From Oncomelania hupensis (taxonomy: Eukaryota > Mollusca > Gastropoda > Littorinimorpha > Pomatiopsidae): a stretch of 64,000 nucleotides of DNA. Below are positions 42,500 through 56,450 of the stretch, one piece after another. Where the stretch lies: contig CM072511.1 of the NCBI GenBank assembly GCA_036898135.1, positions 158,485,652 through 158,549,651 of the forward strand, in the 5' to 3' direction. The position numbers were made by a program, and so were the translations under genes. Every line of letters begins with the position of its first letter. Position 1 is the first letter of the stretch. Below the pieces are notes generated by a model. The model did no database searches, had not been told where the DNA came from, and saw only the letters and a program-made list of their open reading frames with translations.

Positions 42500-44100
42500 C
42501 TCTCCTGGAAAGTGATAAACAACATTATTGGGACTGCATGTGATTGGTGCTTGCCAATCAGCAAGCTTGAAAAAAAGTATTGTTGTTTAAAATGATTTTA
42601 TTGTCACACTAGCTTTGTGAATGAGTGTCACCCATTAGCCCTCTCTCCATCATTTACAACACAGCTTGCATCAGGTCCAAAAATGCTCACTGGCCAATTC
42701 TTAGGAGACTGGTCACAAGTCTTGTAGGAAGTAAAACCAAAAACGAGAATCAAATCAGGGTTAGTGTTCGACACAGTAATAGGTTTAATCACAAGTATAT
42801 CAACTAACAAGTTAGTATCTCTCTTCTATGTCTCTATCGACGTGCGCGTACAACCGGTTGCTTCCCTTTACATGGTTTTCGCTCCACAGAGCGTCGTCAG
42901 CCTGAAATAACTTTTTAGAAACTTCAAAACCCAGGGGAATTATGGGTAGAGAAATCCTTTTCTGAAATGACGTCGGCCAAATCCTTCTTTAGTTTCTTTG
43001 CTCGAGCAAAGGCAACCTCATAGGTATGGAGCACTTCGTCCATTATAACTCCATCGCTGATAATACTGCTGACAAGTTTCTGCCTTTGTTCACTACCAGA
43101 AATATGCAGTTCCTCTCCCAACTTTCGTTTCATTTCAGGGAGCACATCTTCGCAAGAACAGATTTCCCAGAATTCTCTATTCTATTTTTAGGTTTCGGAT
43201 ATCCCCCGTCTCAGCTTGTGGCTAAACGGGACCACCGCACGTCGACTGGGGGCAATACGAGATACTAACTTGTTAGTTGATATACTTGTGGTTTAATCCA
43301 TGCTTCTAGGATAAAACCTATTCCTCCACAGATAAAGTTAATTTAAAATCGAACTGTGTCAGGATAGGATAAGATAAGACAACTTTATTATCTTTTACAA
43401 GAAATTACATTGTGGTGTACAATTACAATCAACACGGAATAACCATCACAATAATAATATCAACAAGATAAACTGTCACACAATAATATAATTACACTTA
43501 TGCACGCTAACATTAAACGACAGCAAATGTTAAATGAAATTATTTTGGACACATACAAACACACACACTCATTTATTAAGTAATGAGACAGCCTTTGGGA
43601 TAAAACTGTTTTTTGTTCTGAGAGTTCTGACCCTTGAAGTTCGGTAGCGCCTTCCAGAAGGCAGGAGCTGGAAGTGGTGCGCAAGCACATGATTGCTATC
43701 CAGCATTTCCGCACAACACGCCTTTCATACAACACTGGCTGCAGATTCTCTTGTTTCACTCCCACAACCTTTCCACAAACATTCACTACTCGATCCAGCA
43801 CACTTTGGTTTTTTACGCACAAACTTCTATACCAGCAGATAAAAGAAAAGGTAAGAACTGACTCAATAAAAGAAGAGTACACAGTCTGAAGGACGCGGTT
43901 AATGACTTGGAGATTTCGAAGTTTTTGAAGGCAGTGTTGGGTTTTTGGGTTGTTAACTTTAACCCTAATACAAATCCAACACCTTTCATCCTGAGTACGA
44001 TTTTTTTTTCGAGAACCAATTTGCAGGCTAACTCTCAACACTTGTTCTTACCCTCCGTGAGTTTTTCATCTCCTGCTGGCTTCTTTGCCTTCTTGCCCAT
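35024..44100 (-). CDS. KNOP1: Lysine-rich nucleolar protein 1-like (two exons)
   Basis: Exon 1 is 44100-44052: an ATG followed by 16 codons beginning MGKKAKKPAGDEK, then donor GTAAG. The terminal exon is 36750-35024 after acceptor ttgttacag. One base from exon 1 and two from exon 2 form a Glu codon and the frame stays open to TGA at 35024, giving 591 residues. Most of the protein is low-complexity, K/E/D-rich, with many KKKKK clusters typical of nucleolar proteins. The conserved C-terminal domain is clear: GQWNTDMFESEERQNKFLRL, LLGGFRK, then AAQEMNKRLESDFE...GVGLGF, matching the KNOP1 family. A GTG at 36646 is only an internal codon; the true start is in exon 1. The 7.3-kb intron is filled with transposons. 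Confidence 0.85.
35515..35670 (-). repeat. KNOP1: Coding microrepeat in KNOP1
   Basis: Five imperfect repeats of a 10-12 residue unit (GNMKSADAAT and variants) encoded by ~30-36-bp DNA repeats. Located just before the conserved C-terminal domain. Confidence 0.9.
37010..37505 (+). pseudogene. Mariner transposase remnant
   Basis: Two blocks typical of the C-terminal half of mariner transposase (WPA-S-DL-P-DYFL and TIEALK..IR..IP) are separated by an inserted repeat. The frame has an internal stop (tga at 37079) and is cut by the DIRS-like insertion at 37506. Confidence 0.65.
37105..37330 (+). repeat. SINE/LINE-tail-like segment within mariner
   Basis: aataataatacaggatgcta then gcgcctttccccaaatcaatc. 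Same arrangement as 18150-18320, down to gtgtaaaggcagggag. Confidence 0.6.
37541..37729 (+). repeat. Left inverted terminal repeat of DIRS-like element
   Basis: Reverse complement of about 42062-42245; near-identical, e.g. gcaatgtttatggcgttgct, with small differences at the inner end. Confidence 0.9.
37759..37848. repeat. Internal complementary region of DIRS-like element
   Basis: Composite of the reverse complements of both element ends, joined at 37812/37813 (...attttaat|attaatgt...). Confidence 0.88.
37889..39727 (-). pseudogene. DIRS-like tyrosine recombinase with one in-frame stop
   Basis: The N-terminal ~230 residues are S/P-rich. A phage-integrase-like core-binding region follows (RPSTRGVYSSHWRRWVEWC), then the catalytic domain: first Arg in ASGRRCSEVHAF, then HEIRAW (the H-x-x-R motif plus W) and the presumed Tyr in FISFYLRD. 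A single TAA at 38159-38161 interrupts the frame between ARWIATVIRRA and the HEIR motif; the downstream part (38152-37889) is in the same frame. One nonsense change therefore separates the R from the H-R-Y part of the active site. Confidence 0.82.
39766..41949 (-). CDS. DIRS-like ORF1 (gag-like protein)
   Basis: A 727-residue frame starting MSKRSGSSDSTPSRH, rich in Ser/Pro/Gly. It ends in an R/G-rich basic tail (RGRGRVGRRPQPSGG) like a nucleic-acid-binding gag C-terminus. Residues about 190-330 contain three imperfect ~40-residue repeats (GRG.GALVSG.G..VH and variants; DNA 41050-41400). No zinc knuckle. The position upstream of the recombinase and the helical block around CKSQAIAYVNLLLTRRDAFL fit ORF1 of DIRS/Ngaro-type elements. 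It ends only 38 bp before the recombinase frame; the RT/RNase H usually found in this region is missing. Confidence 0.7.
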   Translation of the reverse strand: MSKRSGSSDSTPSRHVSTSSTVTSKKGRVSAVSVAPSRTTVSSVSSGVSAVPSPAIHTSELLRCASLLSTPAPTSLSSTLQVSRSSGGEVGSGGREVRGGSLVLPEVTLEPFLVGNNDQRHKDGRSSLGPHTFSGRDAPAKPDKLPAEAFSAVSCGIQCESEILANVELETLKTLLAVLRPATTRGVASGSPGLSITTPFQPPLPATSACGRGAGALVSGTGSTVHSSPSPVSGLASPFHPPLFTTSATGRGVGALVSGSGGPVHLGPSLVPGLGQAFPVHPSVYASGSGAPVSGSGGTIFSLPSSGSHAGGDSAFRFSVPFSMQPSGLGGAHLVAPTPVSSFTDSGLLLAPDDIVMLPPDVCDPCQDDPGLSGSSSDPVDLEGSDRQSLSPDAVFKEALQLAAAFCPQVVEEVSVSGQPLLQSFLGEALASAESSETSLAFKESPSIKFFVDWALSKARGLREGEASSSSIEDVPHFPRASLLGSFVGSPSAGGAHRKFLSRSFLPKSSLPVSQDDLALFRPSPPLSAPVSVKGMAQIEESLIWSLECASLADALTAVLSSALFSEQEFRDDVSVLAVRSLLQALNTSIVQGCKSQAIAYVNLLLTRRDAFLRSASHLPPHLSSSLRVGPLVPDSLFGAYVRAAVCEESERAKSDVFSLWAQSAQKAPSSFPKDGRGSRSFRPSLEFGRGRSDPVPSSQGRRGSASSSRGRGRVGRRPQPSGGFPQ
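42062..42245 (+). repeat. Right inverted terminal repeat of DIRS-like element
   Basis: Pairs with 37541-37729. Confidence 0.9.
42428..42497. repeat. (TA)n microsatellite at mariner end
   Basis: About 35 TA units directly after the right terminal repeat of the mariner-like element; probably grew from its TA target site. Confidence 0.9.
42782..43299. mobile_element. Inverted-repeat (foldback/MITE-like) element
   Basis: About 40-bp arms: ggtttaatcacaagtatatc at 42782 and its near-perfect inverse at 43259-43299 (gagatactaacttgttagtt...). The arms enclose ~440 bp with no identified protein. No convincing target duplication was found, so the superfamily is unknown. Confidence 0.6.
43360..44015 (-). 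mobile_element. LINE 3' fragment with TTATC tail
   Basis: On the - strand, a decayed C-terminal LINE region (FIESVLTFSFICWY, VVGVKQENLQPVLYERRVVR) is followed by aataaagttgtcttatctta and a (TTATC)n-like tail near 43360-43385. It sits in the KNOP1 intron just beyond exon 1. The clade was not assigned. Confidence 0.7.
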
Positions 44101-44938
44101 GATCAGAACTTTCAGCGATCAGCTATTGATGCCAAGGTAGTCACAGAGCTCGTTCCCTTGTTCTGGAAAAAAAAAGTCTAGATTTAGCACAAAGTATATA
44201 TATCATCTTCGGATCTGGATTCCCGTTAGTAATGTAGTATCAGCTGTCCTGTAGGGTGCCAATTCTGACTCTATATAATTACGACTCGGGGAGTGCGCTG
44301 CATGAGACTCTGCAGCTAAAATGGCAATTGTTTTTGTTTTTAGTGTAGAAGACATTTAAAAGAACAACACATGCATGATGTATAGTTAAAACTGGTTAAA
44401 AAAAACTTAGTGGTTCCCAATCTGCTAACCGCTGTTGTGTTGAGAATGCGTTAGCAGTCGAGAGAGTCTGAGAGAGTGGCGACTTCGTTTGGGCGTTGGT
44501 TCCACTTTTATGATGTTCTGACTAAGAAGGAATGTTTATATTGTTCCGTCTAGGATTTTGAAGCCGCGGTCATATCTGATGCCGTGATGATGGATTATCT
44601 TTGGAAGATATTTAATTATTTTTCGTATCAAATGAAATCCAAAAGTAGGTAGCTGGCTTGGGTTCGCTGGCTTCACCCAGCGCCTGTTTTGGTCTAAACT
44701 ATGAATTATACAAGAAGTCATGACTACTATCAATCATCAATTTAAAACGACTTACACCTGTAAAATCTATCACAATATAATTATAAAAAGGCAATCAGCA
44801 GCAACTTTGTGGCCCCCATCAACTATAACCTGTATTGTTTGTATAATTTCTCTGTCGCACACGTGGTTGCTTCTAACTTCCGTTCGCATTTTCCCACTTC
44901 CGTCCATAATTTGTTTTCACCATTTGGGGATAAATGTG

Positions 44939-46865
44939 TAGCATAGCATAGCATAGCATAGCAAATACGGCATGCAGGCTAAAAAGCCTTTGGCCCTCAT
45001 AATTGATCTTAATGAGGGTCCCAAGACCCACCCCCTGGCATCAGTGCCTACCAATTTAGATTTTTTTTAGCCTCCAAATTGGTAGAGTAGATGCTATCCC
45101 TAAATAATTTGTCCAGACTATTTTGAACACATTAAGTGATCCAGCATCCACAGCCTCGGCAGTCAGGTTATTCCAAGGGGTTACCACTCTATTAGTAAAA
45201 TACTTGTTAAATTTGCGAGAATTATTAAAAGTTTTAGTAAGTTAAAATTTGTGACCTCGTGTTAAACCAACATCATTAAAATTTAAAAGAGAACACGTGG
45301 TTAAAGGATCATACAATTTGTGCATAATTTTAAAAATTTCGATTAAATCACCACGCTCTCTCCTATATTCTAAACTGGGTAACCTCAGTGACTTCAGTCT
45401 CTCCTCGTAGGAGAGTCCTGACATTCCACAAATCTTCCTGGTGAATCTGCGCTGGACACCCTCGATCAAGTCAACATGCCTCTTTAAATATGGGCACCAG
45501 ACGGGGTTAGCATACTCCAAGATGGGACGTATAAGGGCCTTAAAGAGGGGGACCATTATATCCTTGGATTTGTTACTTATAGTTCTTACAAGCAGGGCTG
45601 ATATTTTGTTGGCTTTCTTAACAGTACTCTCAATGTGATTCTCAAAGCTGAGCTCTGTATCCACTATCACTCCAAGATCCCTCTCGGCACCAGTCGTCTC
45701 AATCTTACATCTTTCTTTCCCATCATTCATAAAATACTCATGCTGAGGATTATTTTTGCCCAAATGCAACACCTTACATTTTTCACTGTTAAATTTAAGT
45801 AGCCATGTTTCCGTCCATTCAACCAATTTGTCAATGCATTGCTGCAGTCTCTCCTTAGACTCCTCACTTTCATCAACTTCTGCATATGCCTTTGTGTCAT
45901 CAGCAAATATCTTTATATCACACTCTACATTCTCTGGCATGTCATTTATAAAATATATTAATAATGTCGGCCCCAACACGCTCCCCTGAGGGACACCGCT
46001 TGTAACACTTATTTTGTCAGAGCTGTTACCGTTAACAGTCACGTACTGGGTCCTGTCAGTCAGGAAGCTCCTTATCCATGCAAGTGGGCTGCCACTTATG
46101 CCATAACCTTTTAGTTTCTGTAAAAGTCTGAGATGTGGAACAGTATCGAATGCCTTCCTAAGGTCAAGATATACAGCGTCGACTGGGTGGCCTTCATCCA
46201 AGGAGGACATCCAGTCATTTATTGTCACCAGCAGCTGAGTGACACATGACCTACCCTTGGAAAAGCCAAACTGGTCATCATGTAGATGGTCATTCTCGAC
46301 AAGGTGAGAGCACAGTGCATCTCTAACGAATCCCTCAAATACCTTACAGACAACCGAGGTGAGGCTAACAGGGCAATAATTACCCGGAGAACTTTTGTCA
46401 CCCTTCTTATAGATTGGTTTAACCTCTGCTTCCTTCCACTCATCAGGTATCATGCCATCCTTCATTGTTCTATCAAAAAGTAACTTGAGAGGCAAAGCCA
46501 ATTCATTCGCTAATTCTTTCAGCACCCGAGGATTAATTTCATCTGGTCCTGGTGACTTGCTAATTTTCAAGTGCAACAGGGCCTTACTCATCTGGTCTTC
46601 ACTAACATTAATGGCATCCAGTTTTAGAGTCATGTCACAGTCAAAGTTCGGCACATTTTCTTCATCTTCCAGTGTAAACACACTAGCAAAAAACTCATTT
46701 AAGGTCTCTGCTTTCTCTAGGTCTGTCTTTGTCAGTGTGCCGTCGCACTTTATTAGATTAGAGACAGTCTCTCTAGGCTTGGTTTTGTCCGAAACATATT
46801 GATAAAACCATTTTGGATTGTTTTTAGCTTCTTTTGCCAGTATCTCTCTGTGTATTTCTCTATCT
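44939..46865 (-). mobile_element. 5'-truncated CR1/Jockey-group LINE
   Basis: RT frame on -, then ~280 bp 3' UTR ending in five tagca repeats (44939-44963), a typical short tandem tail. The element begins near 46865 without the endonuclease domain. It lies between the divergent KNOP1 and CNNM genes. Confidence 0.88.
45242..46864 (-). pseudogene. CR1-like reverse transcriptase, 5'-truncated
   Basis: The frame is open from about 46864 (EIHREILAKEAKNNPKWFYQ) to the stop at 45242, about 540 residues. RT motifs in order: SPGPDEINPRVLK, PGNYCPVSL, DQFGFSKGRSC, AVYLDLRKAFDTVPH, SGVPQGSVLGP, IFADDTKAY (catalytic FADD), then the C-terminal ILEYANPVWCPYLKR block. No stop or frameshift within the RT, so the insertion is fairly young. 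The apparent start at 46681 is GTG within the frame, not a true start. Without endonuclease and 5' end it is inactive. Confidence 0.88.
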
Positions 46866-47321
46866 TCTTCTTCTTCTTGAGGGCCTACAATCCACCATAA
46901 TCGATGCGTCGATCATTCTGGCTCCTTATAGATTGTTGAGGGGGTTCGCATCTAGTCATAAGTTATGTAGAACTTGCAGACTGTCAAGGGCTATCGGTTG
47001 TACTCGTCCTCCATCTCTTCTCTCTTCCTAGATCCTACTCACCAACCTGTGCGCGCAAAAATAAAGTTAAATCCGAGCGAAAAAGTTACTGTGGTGAAAA
47101 ATAAACCACCGAGCATTCATATCTGTACGACACAGGCGCTTGTATCTGGACACGCAAGCGCCTATGCCTGTGACGCGAATGTGGTGTAAGACAAGTTTCA
47201 TGCGCCTATGAAGCAGACGAATTTATTATTTTTCTGTTTTAGTTACGTCCCCTGAGCAGCCGAAGGTGGGCGGACGTGTCCGAAGTGGTGATATCCGGCG
47301 CATTCGGAGAGCGAAGTAAAC

Positions 47322-50625
<3,304 letters not shown>

Positions 50626-50630
50626 GCAGT

Positions 50631-51324
50631 CAGTGTTCCCGATTATGCACAGTAGTGCGTCAATTACGCACACAATATGAAAAAGGACGCAGAAAAATTT
50701 GCATGTGTGCGTCCTGCGCACAATTTTTTTTTCAAATCGGTGAAGTCAAAGTTACGACCAACGAGTGGCGAACTAATTCACGGCATAATCAGAATCAGAA
50801 CCCACCTGAAACTGCCCTTGCATACGATTAAAGATTGTGTCGGGAGTGGTCGTTCTTAAAAATCGCATGCGCGCATTGTAAACTTCCTCCAAGCAATCCA
50901 TTCACTGAACAGAAGAAATCTTCTTGAATCCGTTCTTTGATTCTATCATACACGATCATGTCACTTCTGACTTGGTTGACTGCGCCCAAAACCCGTTCAT
51001 CTACAGCAACATCAAACTCAGATACTGTCATTATTGAAAATAGGGAACTCCAAGGCAAGGATAAACAAATAAATGATGAAACTCAAACTGAAGTAAAGCG
51101 TCCAAAGAAACATGTTTTAATTTTTTTGGTTTAATATGATTATGATAACTAATGTGACGCTTTAACAGAGTAAAAAAATGAAAAAGAAAAAAAAGTGAGG
51201 CTTGGACTTGTTTTTACATTTTTTTTCCTGATTTGGGGACTCTCAAAATTTGCACAAGGACTCTTAAAATTTTATACCTGGGAGTCCCAGGGACTCTCAT
51301 TTTTTGTGTGTGGAGGGAACACTG
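50631..51324. mobile_element. hAT-like MITE (694 bp)
   Basis: 10-bp inverted ends cagtgttccc / gggaacactg with gcagt on both sides (50626-50630, 51325-51329). The CAGTG start is hAT-like, but the duplication seen is 5 bp rather than 8. Contains paired motifs near the ends: tgcgtc/gcgcac on the left, gggactct twice on the right. Confidence 0.6.
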
Positions 51325-52038
51325 GCAGTCAACTGAGTCAGTATGGTTGTATGAGCATGGTTTAGGTGGTGATTGTCTTTAGGGATGGGAAAGGGATGGA
51401 TAATATATATAACTAGCTTCCATGAAAGTTGAAATCAGGGTACAACCGTATGCTAAAGTAAAACATGCTCAGTGAGTCTAGTATGAGAACATTTGTGTCA
51501 TGATGACCCACTTTTTTTGGGTCTGTCCTTATTTTGCTAACTTACTAGTTAGATCTCCCAATTTAAGGACACGTGTTCACTTCTTTCAACATTCACACTG
51601 AAGATGCTTGTCAAAGTTTTTGCTATGAGTAGTACGAGATTGTAAAAAATCTAAATTTTTTAGAAAATTGAACTGTTTGACTGTGTTATTTACACTGCAA
51701 TGTTAATCTTTCATAGAACAATCCCTGGTTCAAAGAGCTGCTCATGGTAGTGGCTGAGATAAGAATCAAAGCTATGCTTGCTCGCTGCAAAAATCACTTG
51801 AGTAGTTTTTACTAGAAAGATAAGGAGAGCAAGTAGTTTTGTAAGTTCATGTTGAAAACAAGGGCTGTCTTAAATGAATTGTGCTATTGTTCTGTAGGTA
51901 TGATACCTTCACAGTGGAATTAATGCTTTTAGTGAAAATGTGAGTGTCATCTTTGTGACAGGGCATGACACTGCGAGGCCATGTGTGATGGATAGGATGT
52001 ACATCATTTTTCATTTTCCTCCGCAATTCATTAACAGA

Positions 52039-52100
52039 CACATACACACACACACCCACACACACACCCACACACCTACACACACACACACTCACCTATA
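52039..52100. repeat. (CA)n microsatellite
   Basis: Imperfect CA/CACAC repeats. Others: 58228-58256 and 63735-63768 (GT on +). Confidence 0.85.
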
Positions 52101-52748
52101 TTCATCACTCACCCATGAACACATACATTTTTTTCAATGTTGTACTATTTCTGCTTTTTCGTTCACTTTCCTTGTTTCTACTTTTCTTGTTTCACTGCAT
52201 ATGTGTAAGTTTATGTGTGTGTTACTGTTAGGTGTGTATGTGTGCATTTATGTTTGCACACCTGTGGCCGTTCTTGGGTGTGTGTGTGCCTTTGGCCGTT
52301 CTTGGGTGCATGTGTGTGTGTTTGCATGTACTGGTATACACTAGTGTGTGGGGAGTTGCGTCGGTCAAGTAAAGTTGCTAAGTCTGTCCCATAGAAATGA
52401 GAAATTGCTTCACTGTCTGTCGTTTTGGTCAACCTTACTCTTCCTCTTGCTCTCATTTGTCTTTGCAGTTGATGTCTTGTGTTCTCTTTGGGTTGCGTCC
52501 TCATTTAACCTCCTCCCTTCCAGCCCTATACAGATGAGAAAAAAAAATCTTGTTTTAGTAATTAAGTTTTGAATAATAGAAGTTTGAATTGTTTGTGTTT
52601 GTGTAGTGGTGTTGGTGTGGTGGTGTTGGTGTGGTTGGGGAGAAGCGAAGTGAAGTGGTGGAAGTAGGGTGAAGAATTTTCATTCACACATTCTCTCCCG
52701 AACGCCACTCTGTTGATGACCGTTGAAAAGTTTGTCATTTAGTCGAAG

Positions 52749-53437
52749 ACCCCTTGGGGTCATGAGCAATCTTGCCACTGTGGATTGTTCTAACCTATAA
52801 AGGGAAAAGTGAAAGCCCCAGTTGAAAACCTGTCTTTCCTTTATAGGCATGACCGATTCACTGTGGCAACAGTACCCCCGTTGGAGTGCCGGGGGTTTCA
52901 GTATAAATAGTATCCCCACTTTCTGGAAATTTAGTGCTTTAAATTCCCACTGTCGCTGTCTTCCTCATTTGCTCTTTCCCATTCCTGCTCTGTCCTATCA
53001 CTCTGCTATACTATCTTCTTCTTCGCTAGATCAATGACCTACCTTTTTTCTTGAAAACTCTTCCTGGACAAGACTCCTTGTTTGTGTATGAGGTCTGTTG
53101 GATCAGCTTGGGAGTATTGGACGCTTTCTGCCGGGTGGTCGCTAGGGCTTCCTATGATGTTATTATTTAGCAATATAGGCATTTTACATGTATGTGTTTT
53201 GTTGATAATTTATAATGATGTTTGTATTCTATTTTGTTTTTGTAACCGGGGGTTCGCTTAGTTGGGGTAAAGCCTCAGCCGTCCCCTGCGTGGGGTGTCT
53301 TTATTGTAAAGTGACTGGCCGGTGGAGGGCATTCAGTTTTCCCACTAGGGTTGTTTCAGCAGATCTTTTATGCGGATTGGGGGTTGTCCGGTCCTGATTT
53401 GGCTCGGAAGAGTCCGCTGGACCTAAAGCAACAATCA
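52749..53437 (+). mobile_element. ~0.7-kb retroposon (long SINE-like), copy with 12-bp target duplication
   Basis: Flanked by atttagtcgaag (52737-52748) and atttagtggaag (53438-53449), 11 of 12 identical. Near-identical over its length to 61203-61906. No open frame is shared meaningfully. Confidence 0.8.
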
Positions 53438-55292
53438 ATTTAGTGGAAGTGCATCATACTCAGAGAGCAAAGGCAGTACTCGTGGAGATAACAGCTTAGC
53501 AGCGGTCGAGCCATCGTATCATTCTTGGAATCTCACCTCTGTCCTCTACCTTTCTCTTTCTTGCTCTCCCTAGCTCTCTGCCCTGTGTAAGTGTTCTACC
53601 GTGTTCTGCCCCAAAACTGAGCACAATCGTGCTTTTATCTGGGACCGCCGGTCGTACCGAAAATGATGTTACTCGTGCCACTAGCACTACGAAATCTGAG
53701 CTCTCTGGCTAACTTTTGTGTTAGTTGCTAATCTTTATTTCAAGTATAATGCATGAAAGGCTAACGAATAATATACAAATTATATATATCAGCGTAATCG
53801 TGGAAATACGACCTTTCTACTTAGTACAAATATAATAATATCGGACCTATCTGCTACGAAATAAAAATAATATGCAATTTAAGAGGGAGTTGGTTGCTAC
53901 TCTTAATGGTGTCACGACTCTAAACTCAGAATAACTCTTTAATTTAATAAAATTATAAATGATAATAACGACAAAGAGAGAACAACGTCTCCTCTTTCCA
54001 ACGATATATAATATGGCATGGTTACTATTATGGGTTCCGACTATGACGGACTAAATTAGAAAACACCTAACACATCAGCAACAATTTGATCTAAACCCTT
54101 AATACAACTTTTCCCTTGTTTCTCTTCCGATTTGTACGTCCTTATAAAACTAATATTGAATTTAAGATCTACTGGTGGAGGATAAATCAAAAGCATCGGA
54201 AAATATCACACTTAAGGTGTTACAGTGTAGAATCTTTGCTATAGGCTATAGCATCAATCAAAATTATGTTCTTATCATGTGATAAAAGGCGGGAAGTTGC
54301 TTTATGACCGGTCAACCTTTATTCTTGTTTCCCCTCCACAAGTGCAATGAGCATGAACCTTGTAATCATGGATACCTGCGCTATACAAGTCTACATCATA
54401 ATCATCATCATTATCCTTTGAGGCTTAGCCTATAACAGCGCGGTTTCTTTATCAAGGTGATATGCATCGCGCTATTCTAAACATCGCACTCTCCTTCAAA
54501 GCTGCTACATAAATAAAAAATAAATTTGATATTATATCCTAATAGAGAATTTAATGCTACGTCTAACGGTTATGTGCTTTAAGGGATCTGAAAAGTATAT
54601 ATCAAGTTATTGCACACAGTTAGTTTAAACGTAACAGAGACATAGTATGGCCTACGTATCGTATAGTCAGAAATAATTGTGGCCAGCACGGCTACATTTG
54701 TTATAAAGTTGATTAGAAGTACGTTTCAATTAGTGAACTTTAATAATAATAATTATTATTATACAACAATTTATATAGCGCACATATCTCATGGTACATG
54801 ACAATTCATGGCGCCTTTTACACACACAACAGACACGCAAATAGGCAAGTACATACATATTACATAGAATCAAACTCAACAACATATACAACAATTATTA
54901 TTCTGTACAGCAAATAATGAAATATTAAACTCTTTGAGGACAGGGGACAACACAAATTATTTTACTTGGGGGGGGGGGTGGGAGGAGAAACTGACGTAGG
55001 GCGCAACATTACGGAAAAGAAGGTTTGCTACTTAGGAAGTAAGAAGGTTTTAAGAGCAGACTTGAAAGAGGACAAAGATGGTTGTTCATGGAGAGAAAGA
55101 GGCAGTGAGTTCCAGATGGTTGGATCTTGAAAAAAGAAGGTGCGCTGGACGGCAGTGACAAGATCTGCGCGGGCGGCTGTCAGAGGCGGGCGGTGGCGGA
55201 TCAAAGTGCTCCGGATGGGGTGTTTAGAGATAGCAAGTCAGAGAGGTATGAAAGAGAAGTTTTGTGCAAGAATTGGTATGTCAGGATGTTCA

Positions 55293-56450
55293 CTGAACAG
55301 ATTTTCAACCTTAGAATAAGCTGCGAGAAATACCAACAGCACTAACAACATCTATATCATGTGTTAGTAGACTTCCAAAAGGCGTTTGACCTAGTCTGGC
55401 ATGCAGCTCTGTGGGCAACCATGAGAGTGTACAACATCAGCCCAAAAATTATTGAAGTCATCAAAAGCCTGTATGACAAGTCTACCAGTTCAGTCCTCCA
55501 CAACAGCGCCATCGGAAACTGGTTCAGAACAATTGATGTGCATCAAGAATGCCTTCTCTCTCCAACACTCTTCAACATCTTCCTAGAGCGCATTATGTCA
55601 GATGCCCTTGCAGATCACGAAGGCACAGTCAGCATAAGGGGAAGAGCAATCTCCAGCCTTCGTTTTGCGGATGACATTGATGGATTGGCTGGAGAGGAAC
55701 AAGAACTTGAACAGCTGGTACAGAGGCTTGACACCACCTCCAGAGCCTATGGAATGGAAATAAGTGCAGAGAAGACCAAAATGATGACCAACAACACCAG
55801 TGGCATCATCACGGACATCAAAGTCCCAAGGTCAATCCCTCAACACAGTGCATAGCTTCAAATATTTAGGAGCCATTGTATCAGATAATGGGTCTCCACC
55901 AGAAGTCCTCTCCAGGATCGCACAAACAACTGCTGCCCTGGCGAGGTTGAAGCCAATTCGGAAAGACAGGACCACCAGCCTACATTCCAAGGTAAGACTG
56001 CTACGCTCCCTTGTCATCTCCATCTTCCTATATGCTTGCGAAACATGGACCCTCACAGCAGATCTACAACGAAGAATACAAAGCATGGAGATGAGGTGCT
56101 ACAGAAGACTTCTGGGCATTTCCTATACCCAGCACATCACCAATGACAAATTCCGACAGACCATCACACAAGCCATTGGACAACACGATGACCTGCTCAC
56201 AGTGGTGAAGAAACGGAAACTGCGATGGAATGGCCATGTCAGCAGATCATCAGGTCTTGCAAAGACCATTCTGCAAGGCACAGTGCAAGGAGGTAGAAGA
56301 AGAGGGAGACCGAAAAAGAGGTGGGAGGACAACATTCGAGAATGGGCTGGTTTGACACTGAGCGAAACCATCAGGGTTACCGAGGACAAGGAAAGATGGA
56401 GTATGGTGGTTAAACGATCATCTATGACCTCCGAGTTATAGGATAGGATA
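55293..56450 (+). mobile_element. 5'-truncated RTE-like LINE nested in the L2-like LINE
   Basis: Exact 9-bp duplication ggatgttca on both sides (55284-55292, 56451-56459) and a (ggata)n tail at the 3' end. The coding direction is opposite to the host LINE. A second copy of its 3' end is at 6931-7216. Confidence 0.92.
55361..56441 (+). pseudogene. RTE-like reverse transcriptase, frameshifted
   Basis: Frame 1 (55361-55855) begins inside RT (LVDFQKAFDLVW), with ECLLSPTLFNIFLERIM and the catalytic LRFADDIDGLAGEE. A frameshift near 55850 moves to the frame 55800-56441: [49 protein letters not shown] and [18 protein letters not shown]. This C-terminal signature is common in RTE-type LINEs. A TAA just upstream (about 55345) is a further lesion. 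Confidence 0.85.

Noticed and set aside
43907..44140. 77-residue + strand frame over KNOP1 exon 1
   Set aside because: It opposes the supported - strand exon and has no recognisable content.
46225..46443. Small frames overlapping the CR1-like RT on both strands
   Set aside because: Shadows of the RT reading frame.
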